A stretch of DNA of 64,000 bases. Source: JACKCD01 sp041390905 (GTDB lineage: Bacteria; Chloroflexota; Anaerolineae; Promineifilales; Promineifilaceae). The translations under genes and the position numbers were made by a program. The notes beneath the pieces were generated by a model that worked only from the letters and a program-made list of their open reading frames with translations, ran no database searches and was not told where the DNA came from. Positions within the stretch are counted from its first letter, which is position 1, and each line of letters starts with the position of its first letter. Below, one piece after another: positions 58,656 to 64,000 of the stretch. The stretch is from NCBI GenBank assembly GCA_041390905.1, contig JAWKPA010000012.1, forward strand, positions 186,001 to 250,000. Direction: 5' to 3'.

Positions 58656-59400
58656 GGGCGAGTCCTTTTTGGGTGAGGTAGGTGTAGCTTTGGGAAACGG
58701 CCGTTAACATGTCCGTCGCACACCGATCCAGTTCCACCACCAGCCACTCTGTGTTTGCCCCACCTGCCGCAATAATGCGCGGGAAATCCATCACCCCTTG
58801 CCCGGCAGCCAGCATCGGGTCTTCGGTGTTAGCCGGGCCATCCTTGATGTGGAGCAGCGGGGCGCGGCTGCCAAATTCCTGCACCACGATCGTGGCATCT
58901 AAACCGGCCGTTTGCACCCAGTAAGTGTCCACTTCAAAGAAGATGGCCGGATCAAGCTCCTCAAGCCAAATGTGATAGGGATAGCGTCCTTCAGCTTGTT
59001 GGAACTCCCACCAATGGTTGTGAACACCCAGCGTCAAACCATTGGCTACCGCTACGGCGTGGGCTTCATTAAGCGTGGCGCACACCTGTTGAATTTGCGC
59101 CACCGTTTTATATTGGTCGGGCGGCATAAAGGCCGAGATGAGGCGGTTGGTGCCTAGCGCGGCCATGGTGTCCAGCACTTCGTTTTGTTTGTCGCCCAGC
59201 GGCAGGGGCGAATGCGCCCCGGAAACCACCAGACCCAACTCATCAAAAAGGGCTTTGGCTGCGGTGGGAGTGGTACCAGGAAAACCGGCCGTTTCCACGC
59301 CTACAAAACCAATGTCAGCAATCTTTTTGATCGTTCCCGTAAAATCTTCGGCCAGTGCTTCGCGCACTGTGTAAAGTTGAATGCTAATTGGAGCAGTCAT
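58642..59400 (-). CDS. Sugar phosphate isomerase/epimerase family protein
   Basis: The 252-residue TIM-barrel protein begins MTAPISIQLYTVREALAEDF, the classic opening (SIQLYTVR) of the IolE/YcjR-like group. FVGVETAGFPGTTPTAAKAL, LTLGVHNHWWEF, FFEVDTYWVQTAG with metal ligands E and D, LLHIKDGPAN and WLVVELDRCATDM follow in the expected order. Family members act on inosose, hydroxypyruvate or 3-keto-glycosides. In this operon, beside a Gfo/Idh/MocA dehydrogenase and ThuA, a role in 3-keto-sugar conversion or cleavage is the best inference. The gene overlaps the dehydrogenase gene by 14 bases. Confidence 0.92.
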   Translation of the reverse strand: MTAPISIQLYTVREALAEDFTGTIKKIADIGFVGVETAGFPGTTPTAAKALFDELGLVVSGAHSPLPLGDKQNEVLDTMAALGTNRLISAFMPPDQYKTVAQIQQVCATLNEAHAVAVANGLTLGVHNHWWEFQQAEGRYPYHIWLEELDPAIFFEVDTYWVQTAGLDATIVVQEFGSRAPLLHIKDGPANTEDPMLAAGQGVMDFPRIIAAGGANTEWLVVELDRCATDMLTAVSQSYTYLTQKGLARGNK

Positions 59401-59498
59401 TGTTTTTCCTTCAAATATGTGTTGTAGCCGAGCCTTCCAAAGCTCGCTCTTGATTTAGCTACAGCCAGGAACGAGGATTGGAATCCTCGGCTACGAAT
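59401..59498. repeat. Short intergenic hairpins ahead of the isomerase gene
   Basis: TGTAGCCGAG near 59424 can pair with CTCGGCTACG near 59485, and GAGGATTGGAATCCTC near 59473 is a self-complementary hairpin. They lie between the ThuA-like and isomerase genes. Confidence 0.5.
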
Positions 59499-60275
59499 CT
59501 AATCCGATAAACCCGGATGGTCTAGCTGAGCCATTGGGTCAACCTTTTCAAATGGCTCAAGTGGTTCTGGCCGATGGCCGAAGGTGACGACGGGGCCACC
59601 GTTGGGAGCTGCCCAGCGTACCGCATTGCCGATCACTTTTAGCACCTGGGCGTGGTGGAAGATGGGATAGGTTTCGTGCCCTGGCCGGAAGTAGAAAATT
59701 TTGCCGCGCCCGCGATGGAAGCAGCAGCCGCTGCGGAACACTTCGCCACCCTGAAACCAGCTAATGAAAACCAGGGTATCTGGTTCGGGAATGTCAAAAT
59801 GCTCACCGTACATTTCGGCGTTGGGAATCTCGATGTATTCGCCAATGCCTTCGACAATGGGGTGGCCGGGGGAAACAACCCAAAGCCGTTCCTTGTCGCC
59901 GGCTTCGCGCCATTTCAGGTTACAGCTTGTACCCATCAGCTTGATAAAGATTTTTGAGAAGTGGCCGGAGTGCAACACAATCAGCCCCATGCCGTCTTTG
60001 ACGACCCGCTGGTGGACTTTGTTAACAACGTCATCACTGACCTGGCCGTGGGCCATATGACCCCACCAGATCAAAACGTCGGTGTTATTTAGTACATCGT
60101 CGGTTAGCCCATGTTCTGGCATATCGAGGGTTGCTGTTTGGGCAACCAGCCCGGTTGAACGTAAATAGTTAGCGATGGCACCATGAATGCCTTCTGGGTA
60201 CATTTTGCCGATGGCTTCATGCCGTCGCTCGTGAATAAATTCATTCCAAACAGTTACACGTAGTTCTTGTGACAT
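59499..60275 (-). CDS. ThuA-like protein (trehalose utilization family)
   Basis: The 258-residue protein MSQELRVTVWNEFIHERRHE has the ThuA fold: YPEGIHGAIANYL, TDVLIWWGHMAHGQVSDDVV, GLIVLHSGHFSKIFIKLMGT, WREAGDKERLWVVSPGHPIV, and GRGKIFYFRPGHETYPIFHH. In Sinorhizobium, ThuA and ThuB allow growth on trehalose and related disaccharides through 3-keto derivatives. Here ThuA is the first gene of a minus-strand operon that also encodes a ThuB-like dehydrogenase and two isomerase/epimerases. It is divergent from a LacI-family gene, with a double palindrome between them, so it is probably repressed by that protein. Confidence 0.92.
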   Translation of the reverse strand: MSQELRVTVWNEFIHERRHEAIGKMYPEGIHGAIANYLRSTGLVAQTATLDMPEHGLTDDVLNNTDVLIWWGHMAHGQVSDDVVNKVHQRVVKDGMGLIVLHSGHFSKIFIKLMGTSCNLKWREAGDKERLWVVSPGHPIVEGIGEYIEIPNAEMYGEHFDIPEPDTLVFISWFQGGEVFRSGCCFHRGRGKIFYFRPGHETYPIFHHAQVLKVIGNAVRWAAPNGGPVVTFGHRPEPLEPFEKVDPMAQLDHPGLSD

Positions 60276-60369
60276 TTCTTTCCTCCAAAATGGAATAGTT
60301 TGAATTCTAGCAAAAATCGTTTGATTTGCCCTTTTGTGCTACTGCTGAACAAAGTAACCCAATTTTGGC

Positions 60370-60400
60370 TTGACAATTTTGGCATATGCGATAATACTAT
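60370..60400 (+). promoter_or_regulatory. Promoter of the LacI-type regulator
   Basis: TTGACA at 60370-60375 is followed at 16 bases by TAATAC (60392-60397) or at 19 by TACTAT (60395-60400). The operator palindromes begin 6 bases later, a position suited to autorepression. A minus-strand promoter for the ThuA-like gene must lie between 60276 and 60400. Confidence 0.6.
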
Positions 60401-60405
60401 AGTCA

Positions 60406-60431
60406 GGCGAACGTTCGTGCGAACGTTCGCC
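60406..60431. promoter_or_regulatory. Double palindromic LacI-family operator
   Basis: CGAACGTTCG occurs at 60408-60417 and again at 60420-60429; together with flanking GG/CC they form a 26-bp near-perfect palindrome, with only the central two bases unpaired. The AACGTT centre (CpG in the middle) fits LacI-family operators. Two sites 12 bases apart could bind two dimers. Confidence 0.8.
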
Positions 60432-60479
60432 AAGATGAGAAGAAAGTTTGCTTGATCTACAACGCGGAAGAGAACCTGG

Positions 60480-61496
60480 ATGTCACGAGCAACCCTAAAA
60501 GACGTTGCAGCCAAAGCGGGTGTAAGCTATCAGACCGTCTCTAAAGTCCTCAATCGCCGTGCACAAGTTTCGCCCGAAACTGAGCGGCGGATACGTCATG
60601 TTGCTAATGAGCTAAACTATCGCCCCAATGCTGTTGCCCAAAACCTGCGTCAACAATCCAGCCACCTGATCGGTTATGCCTGGGGATCTGGCGGTTCTAA
60701 AACCTGGCGTCCTGTCAACAACCGCTTTCTTCACAGCGTTGTGTATGCCTGTGAGGCGCAGGGGTATTTCCTCACATTTTTCACTACTAAAGATGAGTCA
60801 TTAACAGATATAAAAGCCTATGAGGATTTATATGGCAGGCGGCAGGTAGACGGGTTCATTTTGGAGAATACGACCGAAAATGACCTGCGTATTCATTATT
60901 TGCTGGCTGAAAAAATCCCGTTTGTTGCCTTTGGCCGCGTGGAGGAAGACCTGGATTTTTGTTGGGTTGACGTAGACGGTTATTATGGGATTTATTGCGT
61001 GGCAGATTATTTGTTGCAGCGTGGGCATCAGCGTATTGCGCTGATTAGCTGGCAGCGGGGTGCCACAACGCGGAATGATCGGGAACGTGGTTATTACTGC
61101 CGTTTGCAAGAGGCTGGGATTGTTCCTGATTCGGCCTGGGTTTACAGGGGGGTCAATGAGATTGAGACGGGGGCACGAGGTATTATTCACCTGTTGTCGT
61201 TGCCGCAGGAACGGCGTCCAACGGCCGTTGTTTGTGTGAGCGACCAAATTGCAGTGGGAGCCATGAATGCGGCGATGGCTGAAGGGTTGGAAGTGGGTAA
61301 AGATATTGCCATTACCGGGTATGATGATATCAATATGGCGCAGTTTTTGCACCCACCGCTGACCACGGTGCGACAGCCGATTGATGAGGCGGGTGAATTA
61401 GTCGCTAATATGCTGTTGGGGCAGATCAATGGCACTATAGCTGTTCCGCAGCAGGTTTTGTTAAAGCCAGAGCTGGTTATTCGTAGCTCGGCTTAA
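60480..61496 (+). CDS. LacI family transcriptional regulator
   Basis: The 338-residue protein starts MSRATLKDVAAKAGVSYQTV, a LacI helix-turn-helix, followed by SKVLNRRAQVSPETERRIRH and the hinge helix region LNYRPNAVAQNLRQQSSHLI. The effector domain is a periplasmic-binding-like fold (FVAFGRVEEDLDFCWVDVDG, HQRIALISWQRGATTRNDRE, PTAVVCVSDQIAVGAMNAAM, IAITGYDDINMAQFLHPPLT). Residues in the recognition helix (YQTVSKV) fit an operator with a central CpG, matching the double CGAACGTTCG element just upstream. It likely represses its own gene, the downstream phosphorylase and the divergent ThuA operon until a sugar binds. Confidence 0.95.
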   Translation: MSRATLKDVAAKAGVSYQTVSKVLNRRAQVSPETERRIRHVANELNYRPNAVAQNLRQQSSHLIGYAWGSGGSKTWRPVNNRFLHSVVYACEAQGYFLTFFTTKDESLTDIKAYEDLYGRRQVDGFILENTTENDLRIHYLLAEKIPFVAFGRVEEDLDFCWVDVDGYYGIYCVADYLLQRGHQRIALISWQRGATTRNDRERGYYCRLQEAGIVPDSAWVYRGVNEIETGARGIIHLLSLPQERRPTAVVCVSDQIAVGAMNAAMAEGLEVGKDIAITGYDDINMAQFLHPPLTTVRQPIDEAGELVANMLLGQINGTIAVPQQVLLKPELVIRSSA

Positions 61497-61519
61497 TGTG
61501 AGGCAGACGAAGCGTCATT

Positions 61520-64000
61520 ATGCAACTCAAGGCTGTAATTTTTGATCTGGATGGCGTTTTAACCGATACCGCTGAATATCATTACCTGGCCTGGAAGCGG
61601 TTGGCTGATGAAGAGGGGTTGCTGTTTGACCGGGCGTTGAATGAGCAGTTGCGTGGTGTGTCGCGGCGGGATTCTTTGCTGCGGATTTTAAACGGCCGTT
61701 CCACCCCCGAAGCCGACCTTGAGGCGATGATGGCGCGGAAAAACGGCTATTATGTGGAAATGTTAACGGCCGTTTCCCCCGCCGATCTCCTCCCCGGTGT
61801 TGCCAGCCTGCTTGATGAACTCGATGTTGCCAACATCCCCTATGCCCTTGCCTCCGCCAGCCGCAATGCCCCTGACGTGGTGCAGCGTCTCGGCATTGCC
61901 CAGCGGCTGGCCTGTATAGCCGATGGCAGCAGCGTGCAGCAGCAAAAACCCGCCCCCCACCTTTTCCGCTACGCCGCCGCCAAACTTAACGTTCCCCCTG
62001 CTCATTGTCTTGTCGTTGAAGATGCCGCCGCTGGTATTGAGGCGGCTCTGGATGCGGGCATGGGGGCGTTGGCAGTTGGCCCAAACGGCCGTTTTGCCCA
62101 TCTTGCCAGCAGTAACTTTACCCGCCGTGACGATTTGCAGGGGATTGGCCTGGCCGATTTGCAGGATGCCATGTTGCCTGACGACCAGTGGATTGTGGGC
62201 GAGAGCCAATTTGTGGCGCATAAGCAGGGGCATAAAGAGACCATTTTTACCATTGGTAACGGTTATTTTGCCAGCCGGGGCAGCTTTGAAGAAGGATATC
62301 CCGGTGAATCGGCTCTGACGTTTGCCCATGGCGTGTATAATGATGCGCCCGTTTTTTTCACCGAATTAGCCAATCTGCCCAACTGGCTTGATCTACAGAT
62401 CACGATAAACAGGGAACGGTTCCGCCTGGATAGCGGTAAGTTGCTCTCATTCCGGCGCTGGCTGAATTTGGCCGATGGCATTTTGCACCGTCAACTGCGC
62501 TGGCAGTCGCCCAGCGGGGTGGTGGTTGATCTGGGGTTTGAGCGGTTTGTGGCCTATACGGAGCAGCATGTGGGGGGCATTCGGATGGTGGCAACGGCCG
62601 TTAATCAGCCCTGCACCCTCGCTATCAGTGCTGGTATCAACGGTCACGTAGCCAACGAACATCTGCTGCACTGGCATTTGCTGGATCAGGGGCAAGCGGA
62701 AAATGGCGTGGCGTGGCTTCACAGCCAGACGCGCCACACAAAGATTGAATTGGGGACGGCGATGCGGGTGGAAACGGCCGTTTCTGCCCCCACCCACTGC
62801 CAAAACTGCCTTGGTCACCCCCTGCTGACCGTTGAGCAAATGCTCCAGCCGGGTGAGACGCTGCAACTGGACAAGCTGGTGAGCTATGTGACGAGCCGGG
62901 ATGTGGCGGGGAGTGATGTGGTGGAAACGGCCGTTAGTCAATTTACCAACCACACCTACAACACCCTTCGTCAAGACCACACTGTCGCCTGGCAAAAGCT
63001 GTGGCAAGATATTGATGTTATCATTGAGGGCGACCAGGAAGCGCAGCTTGCTACCCGTTTTAGCCTTTTCCAACTGCAAGTTGCCGCGCCGCGATACGAT
63101 AACCGTGTCAGTATTGGTGCCAAAACCCTCAGTGGCCTTGGCTATCGCGGTCACGTTTTTTGGGATACCGAAATCTTTGTCCTGCCATTTTTCACCTACA
63201 CCCAACCGGCTGTTGCTCGCAACCTGCTCCATTATCGTTACCATACATTGGCAGGGGCGCGGCGCAAAGCGGCCGGCAACGGCTATGGTGGTGCCCAGTT
63301 TGCCTGGGAAAGTGCCATCACGGGTGATGAAGTAACCCCCACCTGGGTTCCCGATGCCGCCACCAACTTCAGGGAACTCATTCGCATTTGGACAGGCGAC
63401 ATCGAAATTCATATTACCGCCGATATCGCCTACGCCATTCTGCAATATTGGCATGCCACAGGTGACGACAACTTTTTGCTTGATTATGGGGCGGAAATTA
63501 TTTTGGATGGTGCCTGTTTTTGGGGCGACCGCGCCGAGCGTGAAGAGGCAGATGGCACAACCCGCTATGCCCTGCGTGATGTGGTTGGCCCCGATGAATA
63601 CCACGATCACGTGGACAATAATGCTTATACCAACCGCATGGCGCAGTGGCACTTACAAGAAGCTTTGCATCTGCTTGCCTGGTTGCAAAATAACCACCCG
63701 GCAAAAGCAGCCCAACTGGCGGCTCAACTTGATTTGAACCCGGATAAAATTGAACACTGGCAAGAGATCATAAATCGTATTATCATATCTCTTAATAGTG
63801 ATACAGGTTTATTTACCCAATTTGACGGTTTCTTTGACCTGAAAGAGGTCAATTGGGCTGAATTTACAGACCGTACAGCTTCAATGCAAGCCCTGCTTGG
63901 GATCGAAGGGGCAAACCAGCACCAGGTTATCAAACAAGCAGATGTGATTATGTTACTGTGCCTCTTGCGGCATGAGTATGGTCAAAAAATTTGGCAGACA
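61520..64000 (+). CDS. Beta-phosphoglucomutase fused to GH65 disaccharide phosphorylase (3' end outside window)
   Basis: The frame is open from ATG 61520 to the window end (827 codons). Residues 1-215 are a HAD-type beta-phosphoglucomutase: nucleophile in AVIFDLDGVLTDTAEYHYLA, RGVSRRDSLL, ALASASRN, QQQKPAPHLF and VVEDAAAGIEAALDAGMGAL. From about 225 a GH65 domain follows without a break: FTIGNGYFASRGSFEEGYPG, GHVFWDTEIFVLPFF, the catalytic acid in DVVGPDEYHDHVDNNAYTN, and VIKQADVIMLLCLL. GH65 phosphorylases split maltose, trehalose, kojibiose or nigerose to beta-glucose-1-phosphate, which the first domain converts to glucose-6-phosphate, so the fusion channels the product. It follows the LacI gene by 23 bases. 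Substrate unknown; trehalose fits the ThuA context. Confidence 0.92.
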   Translation, partial: MQLKAVIFDLDGVLTDTAEYHYLAWKRLADEEGLLFDRALNEQLRGVSRRDSLLRILNGRSTPEADLEAMMARKNGYYVEMLTAVSPADLLPGVASLLDELDVANIPYALASASRNAPDVVQRLGIAQRLACIADGSSVQQQKPAPHLFRYAAAKLNVPPAHCLVVEDAAAGIEAALDAGMGALAVGPNGRFAHLASSNFTRRDDLQGIGLADLQDAMLPDDQWIVGESQFVAHKQGHKETIFTIGNGYFASRGSFEEGYPGESALTFAHGVYNDAPVFFTELANLPNWLDLQITINRERFRLDSGKLLSFRRWLNLADGILHRQLRWQSPSGVVVDLGFERFVAYTEQHVGGIRMVATAVNQPCTLAISAGINGHVANEHLLHWHLLDQGQAENGVAWLHSQTRHTKIELGTAMRVETAVSAPTHCQNCLGHPLLTVEQMLQPGETLQLDKLVSYVTSRDVAGSDVVETAVSQFTNHTYNTLRQDHTVAWQKLWQDIDVIIEGDQEAQLATRFSLFQLQVAAPRYDNRVSIGAKTLSGLGYRGHVFWDTEIFVLPFFTYTQPAVARNLLHYRYHTLAGARRKAAGNGYGGAQFAWESAITGDEVTPTWVPDAATNFRELIRIWTGDIEIHITADIAYAILQYWHATGDDNFLLDYGAEIILDGACFWGDRAEREEADGTTRYALRDVVGPDEYHDHVDNNAYTNRMAQWHLQEALHLLAWLQNNHPAKAAQLAAQLDLNPDKIEHWQEIINRIIISLNSDTGLFTQFDGFFDLKEVNWAEFTDRTASMQALLGIEGANQHQVIKQADVIMLLCLLRHEYGQKIWQT

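Larger units (their letters stand above)
1264..62935. repeat. Highly iterated palindrome ACGGCCGT (HIP-like), about 100 copies across window
   Basis: Examples: 1264, 3636, 8701, 11291, 12029, 12776, 13526, 17561, 17581, 25283, 30877, 38580, 45463, 52195, 58696, 62772. The commonest form is AAACGGCCGTTT. In genes it is read in all frames as T-A-V (ETAVS), N-G-R (NGRF) or R-P (KRPF). The coordinates given span the first to last copy seen. Confidence 0.95.

Noticed and set aside
57615..58676. Antisense open frame of 353 codons opposite the Gfo/Idh/MocA gene
   Set aside because: It is a shadow of a well-conserved dehydrogenase; no recognisable motif and no ribosome site.
62447..63652. Antisense open frame of 401 codons opposite the GH65 domain
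   Set aside because: The plus-strand GH65 motifs, including the catalytic GPDEYH, are continuous and convincing.
1..64000. tRNA or rRNA genes
   Set aside because: No T-loop-like GGTTCGAATCC pattern or rRNA core sequence was recognised by eye; a covariance-model search would be needed to exclude a divergent tRNA.

Overview
This 64 kb window is a bacterial chromosome segment, most likely from the Chloroflexota (Anaerolineae-like). The taxonomic call is an inference. It rests on a secreted lamin-tail-domain repeat protein ending in YLPLIVKK, a stand-alone SpoVS, a NurA/HerA operon, many lipoproteins and beta-propeller proteins, and a Ser/Thr kinase with TPR repeats. No rRNA, tRNA or CRISPR array was seen. 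The most striking property is a palindrome, ACGGCCGT (usually AACGGCCGTT or AAACGGCCGTTT). A hand count finds about 100 copies, where about one would be expected by chance. It lies inside genes in all reading frames and in intergenic DNA, like the HIP1 octamer of cyanobacteria. A second genome-wide habit is the intergenic hairpin built from iterated short words such as GATTGG and GGTAATCAGT.

Layout. 1-11 kb: end of a penicillin-binding protein 2 gene; a Ser/Thr kinase; the trio histidine phosphatase, DUF3090 and SCO1664-like kinase; a sirtuin; a GAF histidine kinase; thioredoxin reductase; a TPR protein; a lipoprotein; and PgeF. 11-17 kb: a four-repeat lamin-tail exoprotein, a structured inverted-repeat element, and an MrfA/YprA-type helicase carrying an HNH nuclease domain. 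17-20 kb: a probable replication origin with DnaA boxes, dnaA, and spoVS with a clear promoter and terminator. 20-31 kb: a left-handed beta-helix acyltransferase, a CinA/NMN-adenylyltransferase-like fusion, an S9 peptidase, a PfkB sugar kinase, and an operon of a Leu/Ile/Val-type binding lipoprotein, a hybrid histidine kinase broken by an in-frame amber codon, and an MFS exporter.

31.9-38.4 kb is the most interesting locus. A NurA nuclease gene and a HerA translocase gene, with a HerA-companion gene, are separated by a D12-class adenine methyltransferase and a SacI-like PD-(D/E)XK endonuclease. The stop/start overlaps suggest that the whole set is one translationally coupled operon. 38-51 kb: BrkB, YjbQ, a glycosidase-like lipoprotein, MenG/UbiE, FtsK, an isochorismatase-like hydrolase, a large orphan DPPY-type DNA methylase, GH32, an MNT nucleotidyltransferase, GNAT and a methyltransferase.

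51-64 kb is a carbohydrate locus. A minus-strand operon encodes a ThuA-like protein, two sugar-phosphate isomerase/epimerase proteins, a Gfo/Idh/MocA dehydrogenase and a glycosyltransferase, and ends in a strong terminator. A LacI-family regulator diverges from it across a double palindromic operator and is followed by a beta-phosphoglucomutase/GH65 phosphorylase fusion that runs off the window. The gene content fits oxidation-based (3-keto) and phosphorolytic disaccharide catabolism, possibly of a trehalose-like sugar.
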